Source: Perkinsus olseni (taxonomy: Eukaryota > Perkinsozoa > Perkinsida > Perkinsidae). From it: 64,000 nt of DNA. Below the pieces are notes generated by a model. It saw nothing but the letters and a program-made list of their open reading frames with translations, was not told the DNA's origin and searched no databases. The translations under genes were made by a program, and so were the position numbers. The stretch is taken from NCBI GenBank assembly GCA_013115135.1, contig JABANP010000069.1:1-64000 (forward strand). Direction: 5' to 3'. This document shows, piece after piece, positions 10,641 to 23,282 of this stretch (position 1 is its first letter; each line of letters opens with the position of its first letter).

Positions 10641-12918
10641 GTTAATGTGATGAGATGATATCATGTCGAATACCCGCGAGTTGCCCCGCCAAAAATGAAA
10701 AGATATTCCACATTCTCTCAAGGGTTCAATTCGCCTTAAGAGCTACTCAGGGATTTTCGATAAGGTTCATTCGGGTGTTCCTGTACAAAGTATCAGAAAC
10801 AGCAGTAACACATAAGTTATATCGAGTATGGTGGAAAAGCGTCGCATCAAACTAGGAAAGGCTACAGGGATTTCCCGCGCATTCACAGGCGGCTGGCAGT
10901 GCCATAGAGAAACACACAGTCCGAGCGAATCGGGGAGTCTAGCAGCGTGGCTCCGCACGCCCAAGACGCAACATTGTAGTTGAGCAAGGGCACAGCCATG
11001 GAACCCATATTGTAGTTGTGCAAGGGCACAGCCATTGAACCCAAGCTTTACGCTAGTTGATGACTCTATCAGTGTTATAGATCGAATGCCAGCAGTCCAT
11101 TCAGCCAAACACGTATGTCAGTCCAGCGGTCGTGCTCATGCAAGACAGTGCGCGAGCTGAGATCCGCCACAAACGGTCGAATCGGCATGAGAGTAACGGA
11201 AGGGTTCCGACCGGCTAGTCAGAGCCGGAGAGGACAATTACCCGCAGTGTCCCACAGCTGCTTCATGGCTGTCCCTCGAGGGAAGGGAGAATTCAAAACG
11301 ATGACGGCGAGAGGGCGGACCGATGACCGAAGCCCTGAAAATTAGGTAGTCTCGTTGACACGATGGAACCTTATTTCTTTCAGGTGGAGACGCCGAGAGC
11401 TCATTTCACGAGAAGCATACCGGAAAGAAGGTCATTCTCTTGCTGCAAACGTTCCCACATAACTTTCGACCGCCAAATCACTATGACCTTCAAACTGATG
11501 ATCCACAGTCGCTCATACACGCACAAGCGATGACTACAGCGCGACCGATTCAGGAGACCCCGAGAGAGCTAGCTCCTGCCCGCTTTCTATTACCCGACGC
11601 CGAGCTCCGCTGAAGGAACGGCCAAAGCTCCCAAACGGGCATGTGAAGGTGGAAAACCAATCTCGAGAGTTACTCGATCGGCCATTCGTCGCCAGCCAGG
11701 ACTAGAGAACACAACGGTCGAGATCATGTCACGAAACATGGGCAAAAACTCAGTACGTCATTTGGGTTGCTGAAAATTGGGGGGAACCATGCCTTGGGTT
11801 TTCCACTCTTCCAAGCTCGTTCGGCGCAGTTCCGCCTGCAAACGCTTCTCCATGTCTGACCGAACGAGAAAGAGTGAGCGCGGGTCGCAGACGACACATT
11901 GTGGATGCCGTGCTGGCTGAGACGCGTTCATACCAAATCTCGCCGAACGAGCAGAAGATTAACAGAGGTAGCAGCATACTACAGACCCGTAGCAATAGAG
12001 TTAACCCAACCCCAGAATACTACCATCGCTATCCTCTCCCCTCCTATACCGCCATACTGCTGCTCCCAAAGCTAACGCCGCCGCCACTGCTGTGATGGCT
12101 GTCGAGCGAGCCCGAAATGACGGCATGAAATCCTATACTACCAAGCGTATCGAAGAAGCAGCAGCCTGAAGGTGGTCGATTCCCCTCAGGTTATCGCCTC
12201 GAGCACGCTGGCAGTACATTCTAACGACGTCGCGATCATTTTTCACTGCCAACCAAACACCAAAATCGTACAAGTATTTTACAAATGCTATTTGTGTATG
12301 CCACATTAGACTTATGTAGGGCCCTCGGTTACCAACACTGACTTCACAAAATGGGGGAAAACGGAGTCGACGAAAATCGAACGGCGGCAATTACGATATA
12401 GCTTTTCCCAAGCTCAGAACGAACAACTCCGCTCAGCTACGATAAAAGTAGCAGCAGAGGCGTCGCAAGAGTCAACTGGTGACCACAGAATCGCAGCGGC
12501 GCTCGGTGAATCCAAGATGCCCGTTTAAAATGCCATACAACAATGACGATGAGCATCTTGGGAGAGCGCCGATCGGGCAAAATTGTAGATAAGGTTATCA
12601 TAGCCATAAGGATACTGCTCCTGCCACAGGAGCGCGTCCACTTGATACGTTAGTCAGAAAAGCAGTGCAGCGGAAAAGGAGAAATGCTCAGAAAGATGAT
12701 ACCGCGCGACGCCGGCTGTGGTTAAGATGGTCGACGGTGTGCTCATCAGCCAATACTCTGCTACTTTCCGATGGTACCTGAAGGGAATAAACGCACGGTG
12801 AGATATCTGCGCCCGAAGAAGCGATGTCGCCCAAAATGATAAGTACACGGGGGCTTGGCTCTGTTATCAGCACGGATCAAATGCCCACCGACGTCGAGAA
12901 TTACTCAAACTCACCATC
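10641..12918. other. no confident gene
   Basis: Contains only short frames. A roughly 34-bp unit with the core GCAAGGGCACAGCCAT is repeated twice in tandem at about 10973-11041. A minus-strand frame at 11995-11750 starts with a hydrophobic stretch (MLLPLLIFCSF) that could be a signal peptide, and 12390-12133 (minus) reads plausibly as an exon. I cannot join them into a gene. Confidence 0.3.
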
Positions 12919-13407
12919 TCATGCGCAAATTTGGCGGAAAACTCGCTGCGCCCTTCCCATAATCGGTCGAAAAACCTGTTCCCCACGAAGGAATCCGACT
13001 TCGTAATATATCGAACAGCCAACGCTGCACGCTAGATGCCAATTTGATACCACTCCTTCCCGAACTCCTACCAGAAGCTTGCCCTCCACACCAGTCCGTC
13101 TTGGCAACCTATGTTTATGATACTTCAGCTTCGACCTCAAGATGATCTCCTCTTCGCGCCCGGCTCTATTGAGCGCCAGAAAACGCGGGGAAGCTTCGCC
13201 GTCATAATCGCAATATACCAGAACCCTCCGACGATCACCATCAGTGTCCGCCTTTAGTATGGCGAGATCCTTCCGACCTCGATGCCGGACGGGAGAGGCA
13301 ACCGTAGTGGGCGTGAGGGCTCCTTGGCAAGTCTGACGACGAATACCAGTAGAGCGAAAAGTAAATTGTCGCGAAGCTGCAATACTCTGAGACAGTGGGA
13401 TCACCAA
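12919..13407 (-). CDS. hypothetical protein (exon candidate)
   Basis: A 162-codon minus-strand frame with a balanced composition and a plausible globular middle (LAILKADTDGDRRRVLVYCDY, then a basic segment KLKYHKHRLPRR). It is the only long frame in the interval. I do not recognise the family and see no signal peptide or membrane segment. It could be one exon of a larger minus-strand gene continuing to lower coordinates. It could also be chance. Confidence 0.3.
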   Translation of the reverse strand: MVIPLSQSIAASRQFTFRSTGIRRQTCQGALTPTTVASPVRHRGRKDLAILKADTDGDRRRVLVYCDYDGEASPRFLALNRAGREEEIILRSKLKYHKHRLPRRTGVEGKLLVGVREGVVSNWHLACSVGCSIYYEVGFLRGEQVFRPIMGRAQRVFRQICA

Positions 13408-15830
13408 TAGACGCCCACAACATTATTGATAACCACCCAATCACAATGTTTTCTATCTATTACTCCATCATACCAATTTTCCACCACTTCTCTTTCATTC
13501 CCATATGCCCATTCAATTGTCATGTTCCACACGATCTCGTTCTCATAAGGTCGCGGGCCGACAAAACGAAAAATAATCTATTTTTACAACGGCGAAGCGC
13601 CGGTACACCGTGCGTTTCCTACGAGCGTTCATCCCGCGCACTACATCATCCCGTTTGGCATCTTTAGTTCTACGCTGCTTTTTGCTGCTGTTGCTGCTCT
13701 TCCCTCATCTTCCTTCCCCTTGCTTCCTCATTCTCTCTACGATTACTGCGCGCCCAGCACCAAGCGGAGAGGGCCAACGAGAGGCCCAGCAGGAGGAACA
13801 TAAATTGAATTAGTTGCAGCTTGCGTGGTAGTGACCGCCACGCCCTGAGAAAATATCATTGCTCCGGTCGCTGACTTTGTAGTAATGACGCGAATTCAAG
13901 ATATACGCGATCGATGTTGGATAGCGATGTTGAATGGGTGACGACGATAAGCGGGGATAACGTAATGGGAACCACTGGGGGCGTTTAACAAGATGATTCT
14001 GGAACCGCATTTCACGAATGAAAATCAATCTCAGAATCTATTATGAGTCTCAGAATCAGTCTGTGAACAGGGGGCTGAGTCCCAAACTCCGAGTTGGACA
14101 TTGAAAATTGGAACGAGACGAGAGCTTCCTAAATACTCGGAAATGCTTCGCGAGTGCGAAATAAAATCTGCGCAAAATTCGATTTTTCATCAACTGCCGA
14201 GCTTAAGAGCAAATATGATATTCGAAGGCGCTGCCATATACGATAACGCGAAAATTGCCTTTCACACGCACGAAGCCCCACGCAGTCTGGTCGCAACAAG
14301 CATTACCGATGTCCGGGATAAAGTTGCGAGCCGCGACCCCTGAGACTGAGCTACCGCGAAGAGCTTTCCGAACCCGATTCACTTTTATTTGGTTACTACC
14401 CAGCAACGTCTCTCTCCCATCCTTGAGGGGTCGAGATGGAATTTACAATAGCCTCGTTAAGTGAGGCAAGATTCTCTCGGACACGGCCGACAGCGATCCC
14501 GAAGGTTGGCAAGGTCGACCAAAAATTGGAGACCAGGTCTTCGCCACTGCGGAAGAGAACCACCATGAGAGGAAAATAACTCTGAAAAACGAGTCCTCAG
14601 GTGGAAGAGACTCCAGAGTTGCGGCGGAAGAAGTCGAGCGCAGGAAAACGAGAGGGCGCGCGCGTGTCCTGCAGGGCGTAGCGAGTATTTTCGTGGCGCG
14701 TGACTCTGGGCCCACTCCCATTCAGTGTTCGAGTACCCAGCATTCAATTCGACGTGTGAGAGTGAAAAGGGAGAATTTAGGAGACTAGGTTTACTGAAGG
14801 CCCGGTGCCACCAGGCTGATGATAATTGATTCCCACAGCTTTGGTCGTCTAACCTCATGCTGTTGAGAAACTGAGCACTTTGGGTCCTCATCTTCGACTG
14901 CCGCGAGTGGGGTGGAGTTTAATCGCTTCATGGGTGCGTGGTACCTCTACCGTTGCCGTGTTTCTCTTACTGGTCCCGAATGTCATTAATTTGGATCTAT
15001 TGTAAATATCCGCTACGAGAGACTGTTCTCTTCAACAGTGTGGAATCTACACTAGACACCCGTTTCTATGATAACATCATTATCATCACGACCAGCCACT
15101 ACCCCGATCCTCACCGCACTGAGGAGAATCTCAATACTTCAGAATGCTGCAAAGAGGTCACTCTGCGTCCAAGGCCGCAGGTGAGTTACTGGGGAACAGC
15201 GCCCTGATATTTTACCGAGATCGAGCCGAATTTTACCGAAACGCGGGAGCGTTCATCTTAGCGGGTGAGCGTCGATTTTTACATCAGTGACGGCAGAGAA
15301 AATGCGACGGTTGAGGGCGTGATGGGAAGGCGAAGGCGGGGAGATATAGAGAACACAACTCCCGGGTTTTGCCGTCTAGGATGCAATCTTTCATCGGCTG
15401 TCTTCTTATCTTCCGTCACTGAGCTTACCTTCAGCTCAGCTTCTTATTGGATCAGCAAGATAGGATCAGCGTTATAAACATTACGAAGGTTCTCTTCTTC
15501 CCTCATCATACGCGTACAACGGCGGAGCATACTTTGAACCGTTGGTATTGAGTTGTTTAAGGCTCGTACGCGGCAGAGTTTCCTTCCATTGACTGTGAGA
15601 AGTGTCTTCGAGATGGTCGCCAAATTTTCAATTTTTGAGGAGCGGTAGAATGATGTACTCGCACTATAGTCGGACAAAAACTTTCACATGAAATCTTGTC
15701 TTTACACCAAAATCGAGTATTGGAGATGCACGCGCGAAGTGGAAACCGCTAGCGAAAACCACATTACCCTTCGCGAAAATCGCGAGAAAAAAGGATAACC
15801 GCGTCAAGTTTTCGCGGGAAAAATGATTTT
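13408..15830. other. no confident gene; one dispersed short repeat
   Basis: Short overlapping frames only. About 13990-14080 resembles 25865-25970 (shared pattern GATTCTG-AACCGCA-TTCACG-AAAATCAAT, then CTGAG...ACTGAGTC/CAGTCTG...GAACAG), suggesting a small dispersed element. A stretch at about 15115-15180 ends in CCGCAG/GTGAGT and could be a short exon. Confidence 0.3.
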
Positions 15831-15997
15831 AAACTTTGCTAAAACAGGATGTGATAAGGTCGATTACCTCTTTGCGGTCTTCGCGGTTCTACCATCTCGT
15901 GCTTAACGCCATTTCTCGATTAACAAGTGCATCTCCATTGATAGTCGTTTGTCGATACTTGTGGGCCTTCTATTCAGTACCTGTTTTTGTCCTCAGG

Positions 15998-18900
15998 TCG
16001 GATATCCAGAGACCCGTCTTCGTCCGAGCCTTCTCCACTCAGCCAGTGATAGCTGACCCGCCGTCGCCCGGCAAAATAGCAACAACTTTCGAGCCTTGGT
16101 GGAGCGCCGAGGACATCGAAGCTGGGATTGAGACGGGAACGGTAGTACTGCATGGGGAGGTTTTTTCTTCGTTTATTCTCACGGTTCGGATTTTCTAGCC
16201 TGCTATGCTCATCGTGCATTCCTTCTCTTCCCGCGCGGGCGAGATGTATCGCAGACTCTTTCTGATTATTGCTTCCAATGATTGATGCCTCTTGGTGGCA
16301 TAGCTGAGGCAATGTGTCGCTGCTGAGGTCGTGTGGTTAATTATTTTCGGAACTCCGTACCACACGTTGCAGAAATCAGTTAGTGCTTTCAAGTCTGTTG
16401 TCGCTTCGGTGAACAGTTTTTCCGTACGAACTACCCCCTTCCATCTGGCAAAATAATACGGAAAAATCTCATTTTTGGTGGGTTTCATGACGGTCTTAAT
16501 TCAGGTTCGCTACGGCAAGCTGCACGTGCCAGCCTTTGAAACAGGTCAAGCCTCCGTCGAGCTAGATGCTGATGATGATGGGCGAAGAGTCCGAGTGAAA
16601 GTGCCGGGGTTCATGGCACGAAACCGAGCTGTGCATGGCGACAGAGTGGCGGTAGTAGTCTTTCGGTATTCCCACCGATGGTGAGCTGTTTTTAACAGGT
16701 GCGACTAATGTGGAAGGCCTATAAGCGTGATGATAGTGGGTCAGATGGTACCGGGGAAGATGAGGTCTCGGTGGGGCGAGTTGAAGATGCTAGGGCTCGC
16801 GTGGTGGCGGTAATAGTCGTGAGATCGTTGGACGAGGCTGATGCGTTGGCTGGAGTGAATGGTATCTTGCTGTGAAAATTCGGGAAAAAATGCATATGTG
16901 AGAAAAAATGAATCTGAATAAAAATGGATAAAAAATTTTACATCGTTGAAGTTTCAATCGTTCTGTGTTTTTTCGAGAAGCTTTTTGAGAGTCCCTGTTC
17001 GGTAAGGAGTCGTGTTAGCGAGGTTGGCAAGATACGTGTCCTAAGGACACCGTCCTTCGTTCTGAGTTCGTTATAGAGGTATCAGTGATGAGTCAAAATT
17101 TTATATCGTTGAAAATTTGATCGTAAAGTGGTATTCTTTTCTTCGAGAAGTCAGTTGGTGACAGCGTATCCCTTCAGGTGGTGAAGAGAAGTGAGGTACC
17201 CGTAGTTGGTGTGGTGCGTCCAGGAGAGACGAAAATTCAGCCGAGAGACCAGCGTTTGCCTGCCATGGACTTGGTTCAGCCGTGAGTAGAGGGCGATCAG
17301 GCCACTTCTTCAGGACTCGATAGATTTTGAATCGATTTTTGATCCTCAGGTTTTCTCAAGTAGACGAGGGGGTCCATTTGGTGGCCTGCGAGATCGTGGA
17401 GTGGGATGAGGCTAGTGTGAATCCGAAGTGCAAGTTGGTAGTGATTACTGGACGGGAGTTGGAGCTCCCCGGAGCTTCGAAGGAATGCTAGCTGCGCGCA
17501 ACCATGGGGTTACGAGGAGGGGGTGTCTTCTTCCGGACTTACTCGATTACTAGTTGGCACTAAGATAGTGGGAGATGAATCTGTCATGAAGAAAATGCAT
17601 CGTGTAAGAATGAGGCCAGTATGCCATATGCATGAAAATGGCCATTCCGAGGCGGCCACTATTCCACGGCAATATGTAAGAATGAGGTCACTATGCCTCA
17701 CGCCCGAATTTGAGTGGCCGCATTTCTGCATGTTGCATCACCTTCTTCATTATAGACTGTGAAGCGGGATTCACCGTCGTCAGCAAAATCGAGTCGCTGA
17801 ATGAGTCGAGTTTATTCGGCCCGTCGACGACGCTGTATTTGTTGATATCTTCGTCCTTGAGCTAGACGAGCGCCTGCGTTTGATGCGCCCGCTCTTTGGG
17901 AGCGCTTGCTGCCACGCGAATGTGCATAAGATGTTTGTATCAGGTGTATCATCTGGGGCCGGTCGGGTCGGGAGTAGCCGAGCACCGAGCTATAATGGAA
18001 CGGTATGGTCTTACCAGCCAGGAGTATAGTGAGGATGTTGAGAGAGCATTGAGAGAACGGTAGTCGGGGAGGTCATTGGCGTGCCGTTGGGGGCTGGATT
18101 CGAGGGGTACGCTTTTTCGTCCGATGGTGGGGCGGTGGCTGTTGCGATACTGCTGAAAGTTAACGAGGTGAGGAGAGCTGACTTAGCCCTGCGTAAGCTG
18201 CAAGCGAGCTGGTGTGTGAGATGTTACTCGACCTCGCCGTAGAATCGTCGATAATGAGTAGCTGAGACTAGAGACGCAACCTTACATGGCAGTGCTCACT
18301 TGTGGATCTTGCTATCTTGCATTTCCTCAACGGTCTGTTGTGATTATGTGGAAGGTATGCGCGGGTTTTAGGCTTCCATCGTCTGAGGCTGTGGTGGAGG
18401 AAGTTCTGAGAGGAAGTGGTCCTAGGAGGTGGGATTTGAGGAAATGTAAGTGGGAGCAAGTTCAGCAAGATTGCTTGTTCTTAATGTGTTTTTATCAGCG
18501 CATCGTGTGATATCGATCGATCCACCGACTGCCCGAGACTTGGATGATGCGCTTTCGGTGGAGATCAGACACGGGGGAAGGTTGAGAATAGGGGTGAGGT
18601 GGTGGGATAGAACCCGGGACCTTCCGGTTACCGGGGGATTTAGCATCCGCTTGGTCATTAGGTCCACGTGGCTGATGTCTCACATTTTGTATCTGCGCAC
18701 TCTCACTTGGACAAAGAAGCGGCTAGAAGGTCGACCACTGTGTACATGCCACACAAAGTGAGTTGGGAAAAAGTTGGTATAGTGGCATGGTCGTTGGCGG
18801 TCTGCACTGTACCAGTGCTGACCGTATATCAGCTTACATGCTTTTGTATTTCCGTTCCGGCCGTACCATCCGTTCCGCAACTCCTATTCAGACCTACCCG

Positions 18901-20480
18901 ATGCTTCCGCGGCATCTATCGGAGAATCTGTGCTCCCTTCTGCCCGGTGAAGATCGTCTAGCCTTTAGCGTTTTCTTCACGCTCGACCGAGCCACGGGTG
19001 GGTCCAAAGGGTTCTTCTCGAAAGCTCTTTCAAGTGTACCTCACTGCACGGAACGATTTTCTGTTGAATCCCCACGTCGCAAAATTCGTTATATGACGGG
19101 GGGTCCTGAAAGAGTCTCTAGTGGCCCTTCAGGGTGTCTGTGCGGCGATGACCCGATCGCCTTCGGGAAGAGTATCATCAGAAGCTCGGCACGACTGAGC
19201 TACGACGAGGTCGATGCCGCCATGGCAAGGGGGCCGTCGGAGGTCCCTCAGATCGGTGGGTCTTTGAGTCTTCTTGGGGTTCATTCGACGGGAGCGGCTC
19301 AGACCCGACGATAATGGCAGACGTTGAACTGCTGTGGGACGTCGCAGCTAAGAGGAGCATTTCCCGCACTGATGATACCATAAGAGTTGGCTCATCCAAA
19401 GTATGGAAATCGATCATCTGGGCGCGCGCTACTTACATACATGTTGTCTTAGGTGAAGTTTGAGTTTGCATCGGCGGATTCGTTTTCACCCACAAAGTGC
19501 TGGTCGGAGTCACCCTCGGATTCCCGCTGGTCCCAATAGCCACTCCTTAATAGAGGAATTTATGGTATTACTTCATCGGTGGTTGTCACAGCGGATTGTA
19601 GTAATGGTAGGTTCTGGCGAATCGCTTGGTAGCGGAGCGATTGGTGGAGGGAATTGACATGAATGGCAAGTCGCCGCCGCCGATTCTCAGGCAGCATCCA
19701 AACACTGAGGCACAGGTGGGCTCTTGAACAGGGAGCTCTGCTTACAGGGCCAGGGCTCAAGCCGATTTGTTCGAAACTTGCAATCTTGCGTCATCTTGCT
19801 ATTCCTCAAGTCAGGTCGTAGAGACCATATTGCCCATTTTGCAACGCGGGTGTCCCGATCACGATTGGACTTCGGAGCGATGGCACGGTCGGCGCCTCGC
19901 TGCGCTCTTAGAGGAAGCTCGGAAGATACTTCCCGACCCCTGCTTCAAGGCCCTATCATTTGAGGCGATGGTGGCCTTCCAGATGGCACAGTATGTGGTT
20001 GTGACAGATCCTGAGGAGGATGATATTGCACACTGGGCGCTGGGCCTTGGGTCGATACATGCACTTTACGTCTCCTATTCGACGCTATGCTGATGTGCTG
20101 GTCCATCGGCTGTTGACGGATTTGGTTTGCGAAGGGGCGTCGGTGTATAAGCATAGCGTGGATGAGTTGATTAGGGGCGACGTCAAGGTGCAATCAAATC
20201 CGGAAGGGGAGCTTGGAGGCGGACCGAGAATGTGCATATTATTTCTTCAGCGATTATGTACGGGCGAATTACTCCGAAAACGGAATGAATTTGAACGATT
20301 TAGTGGTGACGAAGATTTTCCCGGGGAAGGAGGTTGCCAAGGGAAAGTTCACGAAGGATGCGATCGAAGTTTTCGTGCCTTTGGTGGGATACTCGAAGAG
20401 TGTCTCGCTAGGAGCAAATAGGGGTGGAGAAGACGGAGAAAATTACCCAGGATTCTGTGACGTTTTTACGCGAGGGCAGG
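15998..20480 (+). CDS. DIS3L2: DIS3L2-like 3'-5' exoribonuclease (RNase II/RNB family), many exons
   Basis: RNB-family enzymes degrade RNA hydrolytically from the 3' end; DIS3L2 acts in the cytoplasm on uridylated RNA. Recognisable segments run in order on the plus strand: [13 protein letters not shown] (about 16090) and GKLHVPAF to [13 protein letters not shown] (16505-16665, cold-shock-like region); PRDQRLPAM (17245); [16 protein letters not shown] (17360); [20 protein letters not shown] (17990-18050). The RNB active site [14 protein letters not shown] is at 18518-18560 with all acidic residues present. VHVADVSHF follows the intron at 18594-18661. [16 protein letters not shown] is at 18901, [19 protein letters not shown] at 19170, SLIEEFM at 19545, [17 protein letters not shown] at 20068 and [10 protein letters not shown] at 20300. 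No PIN domain is visible upstream, which argues for DIS3L2 rather than DIS3. The first exon and the last C-terminal exon are uncertain. Confidence 0.88.
17560..17735. repeat. short direct repeat inside a DIS3L2 intron
   Basis: The unit GTAAGAATGAGG-CA-TATGCC followed by a segment ending in TGGCC occurs twice, near 17606 and 17671. It lies between two DIS3L2 exon blocks. Function unknown. Confidence 0.4.
18594..18661 (-). other. 68-nt DIS3L2 intron made of tRNA-like sequence (antisense)
   Basis: The exon ends in ATA GGG at 18593 and resumes GTC CAC GTG at 18662, exactly in phase through the conserved RNB segment ([11 protein letters not shown]). The intron begins GTGAGG and ends CATTAG. On the complementary strand it reads like a degraded tRNA: ACCTAATGACCAAGCGG resembles the D-arm, GGTAACCGGAAGGTCCC and GGGTTCTATCC the variable and T-arms. 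Stem pairing is incomplete, so it is not a functional tRNA. Confidence 0.6.
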
Positions 20481-20584
20481 GCTAGTGGAATGGAAAACGC
20501 TGAGCGTCGTATCGATGAATGTGGTATGTCCGAGCGGCGATGACTCTGTTCTCAAGCATTGGACGCTACGGTTACCTCCAGCGA

Positions 20585-20740
20585 ACTCAGCTGAGAAATC
20601 TTCCGAGTGCGCAGAGGAAGGGGTATCTAAGAGTATCCAAAAATCTTCTGAGTGCCGGGGAGGAAGACGTATCCGAAAGTATCCAGAAACCTGCCGGTGG
20701 TGGTAAGAAATCTAAGGGGTATCCGAAAATCTTCGGAGTG
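20585..20740 (+). repeat. imperfect tandem repeat, unit about 46 bp
   Basis: Three diverged units, each with AAATCTTC-GAGTGC, a G/A-rich block and GTATC--A-AGTATCCA. It lies just past the DIS3L2 coding region, probably in its 3' UTR. Confidence 0.6.
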
Positions 20741-20865
20741 CGCATCCACGGTACCCCCTCCTCCGCCGTCGCCTCCCTCGCCCCCAGTGAATGGTTCCAT
20801 CCGACCGGTGTTGCCGCTCTTACCTCACGGGCCAGCCTTTGCAGTTTTGCGGACCCGACTGGAGC

Positions 20866-20925
20866 GCTCGGTGCGGGAATCGAACCCGGGTGCATCGATA
20901 GCTGCACGGAAGTAGTAGATGTATT
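20866..20925 (-). other. tRNA 3'-half-like sequence
   Basis: The minus strand reads GTGCA-loop-TGCAC (anticodon-type stem), then CCCGGGTTCGATTCCCG, a near-perfect T-arm with box B. The 5' half of a tRNA is not visible, so this is a fragment. Confidence 0.5.
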
Positions 20926-20944
20926 TAACGTGTTCCTGAATTGA

Positions 20945-21990
20945 ATTAGTGTTTCTGAGCTACTGAAAGCGCTGCGTTGGAGTCGCATCGGATTCTCGGC
21001 GAGTTCAAGTGGGAGATCCTCTACGCCAGAGCCGATTGCCTCTGGTAGGGGTGACTATGGTCTAACGGCAACAGCAGCAGTCGGAGGAAGGGTGTTGTTC
21101 CATAGCCTTCTTTTTAGCTCCGAGGGCGCTCCTGAAATTGAAATCGGAACGTCGGTCTTGGAGTGCTCTTGAGACTCAGGGGTGGTGTAAAGAGCATCTT
21201 GAGCATCGCAAATTTCGGGCGGGTCACTTCTCCTTGTGACTGAGAATTCCAGTACGGTTGATGAGGTTACATCGGGCTATGTTTGCTCGTAGCAGCCTCC
21301 TCTTAGTTGTTGTCGAGTACTTTCCCTATGCGGTGACGTCCGGAGGTCCGATTTTCGCTGCAGGCCCTCAAGGCCTATGGCCTGAGAAGTGTGGTACTCT
21401 GTAAAGGGCAAGTCCCGTGGATGATGGAATTAATGGGCGGGGGGTTGGTATGATGAGAAAGGACTTTGTTCACTCTGATGCTCTAACGCAGTATATACCG
21501 CGACAGTAGTCTACTATCAGTAGTCGAAGTTAGTACGAGAGAAATGCTCCGTCCAGATACTTGGTTAATGCCGTGGTTTTAAAACACGGTGAAGCTGATG
21601 ACGACATCAAAACCGATTGGTCGCATCTCGTAACTTACGGTAATGCTATACAGGAGCGGAAATCCCGACAAGATACTTTCGGCAGGCCCGAGCTGTTAAA
21701 TAATAATGGATAAGTGTCATTAATTAATTTTCATCTCGGAGGCGCCAGAAACTTTTATCTTATTGGACCTAATATGCTATCCTGACGCTGTTTGGGCGTA
21801 AGAATTGAGGACAACAGTTACCCTAGCACAGTCGTTCCAGCTGGTGCTGATGCGTCCCACTCGACTCAGTAACACGAGAACTTCACCGCTATACAACAAC
21901 AACTCATGGCACTGAGTACATGGAAATTTAGCCGGTGGAATAAGACAGCTCACATGTGGCAGGGATTGGACTCACACCACAGCCACGATC
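20945..21990. other. no protein gene; possible diverged LSU rRNA-like segment
   Basis: No credible frames. At 21531-21620 a TTAGTACGAGAG core, followed at the expected distance by TTGGTT and GGTGAAGCT, recalls the sarcin-ricin loop region of large-subunit rRNA. The flanks do not match well. It could be an old rRNA-derived fragment or coincidence. Confidence 0.25.
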
Positions 21991-21997
21991 GTACGGC

Positions 21998-22908
21998 TTA
22001 TGAAGGGGTTTCCTCTTTCCTAGCCCGTTTTTTGAGGGGCACCTGTGTTTCCTTCCATCCATCCCACGACTTGGCCGGAGTCACCGCTGGCCCCTTCCGG
22101 CTGCGTGCTTCCCGTCTGGTTTTCGATCTTGTCGTTGGTCCTCGAGAGCTTGGGGCGTCGTCTATCAAGGTAGACTGCCCGGGCGGAACCGTTGCCTGGC
22201 TCTGCGGAGGTGAGTCAGTCTGCGAGGTCGATCCAGAGCTGGGGATCTCTTCTGTGTCCTTGGCCACATTCTGAGGGGGCATGGTTGGTCCTTCACCAAT
22301 CACCCCGAGGACAGAATCTTCTTCTCTTTCTAGGGTCATTGGTGTCTCGCTTGACGCGCCCGATGATTGACGGGGTCGGCCCATACCATAATTTTCTCCA
22401 TAATCACGGAGCTGATGTAGGGCCCGCAGTGTCATCGGTACGGGAGTTCTCGAACTTAATATAGTAATCGGTGTACACTGTTACAACACTCAGCGTCACG
22501 CGAGTGTAGTCCCCACTGGCCGTCTTGCTGGTCTCGTCAACTACAAGATACGCTTGCCATTCTATATTATCCGTCGTATGACCACCATCACCCAGGCGGA
22601 GGCACTTTTCGGATTTGAACTCTTCAAAAGCGCTGTCCTGACAGGTTGACCAGATCAGTGGTAGACCTACGAGGTCCAGCTCATCTCCTCGCGACGAGGA
22701 GAAAGTGTAGATCAGCGGTTCTGTTCGAGGGCTCGGTCTCCTGAATGACCATGCTCGCGTTGTCCATTTCGAAGGGAAGAAGCAGTCCCGGGGCGGAGTC
22801 GAATCGGTAGAGGCCAACGGAGGGGTAGGGCGGGGACGTGAGTTCTCGCTGCTGGAGACCGCCCTCCGTGGCGAGACAGAGGGTTATCAAAGGCAACAGG
22901 ATGAACAT
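21998..22908 (-). CDS. predicted secreted protein, unknown family
   Basis: Starts with a clear signal peptide (MFILLPLITLCLATEGG, ATG at 22908). The mature part shows segments such as GLYRFDSAPGLLLPFE, EPLIYTFSSSRGDELDLVG and VVTVYTDYYIKFENS, then a long Pro/Ser/Thr-rich region and a basic C-terminus (TRSKTRREARSRKG). The reading passes through three frames, with changes near 22720 and 22420. The second may be a short intron; the first has no obvious splice sites and may be an indel or sequencing error. Perkinsus-type parasites encode many secreted proteins of this sort, but I do not recognise this family. Confidence 0.5.
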
Positions 22909-23282
22909 AATGGGAAACGCCGGTTGGAAGAGGTGGAAGCTCGAGCGGAGGGCGCGGAATTGGGCGTGCGAGTTCTCCCCTGGGCGACGAACCTGGTTTC
23001 CGGGCGCAAGAATCGGTTGGGCTTCGTCTCCTGAATGCGGGTCTGTGAAGCTCGAAGGGTGTGGTTCTTTTGAAACAATAGTAAAGGCATTGTTGATGCC
23101 TAGGACCAGTCGTAGTCTATGAGATTCGTCCCACGTAGTTGTTCGTTCCTCCCATCGTGAATGGTCAGCATGAGCGCTCTCGAGGGCGCTGCAGTGACGC
23201 CGCCCGGGGAGGTTCTTCGAAGGATGGAAACCGATGAGGTAGGGACCTCCGACGGGGCCAGCCAGATGAGCGTATCTTAGGT

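Noticed and set aside
21950..22000. T-arm-like sequence (GGATTGGACTCACACC)
   Set aside because: Only a weak box-B match with no pairing stems; too little to call tRNA-derived.
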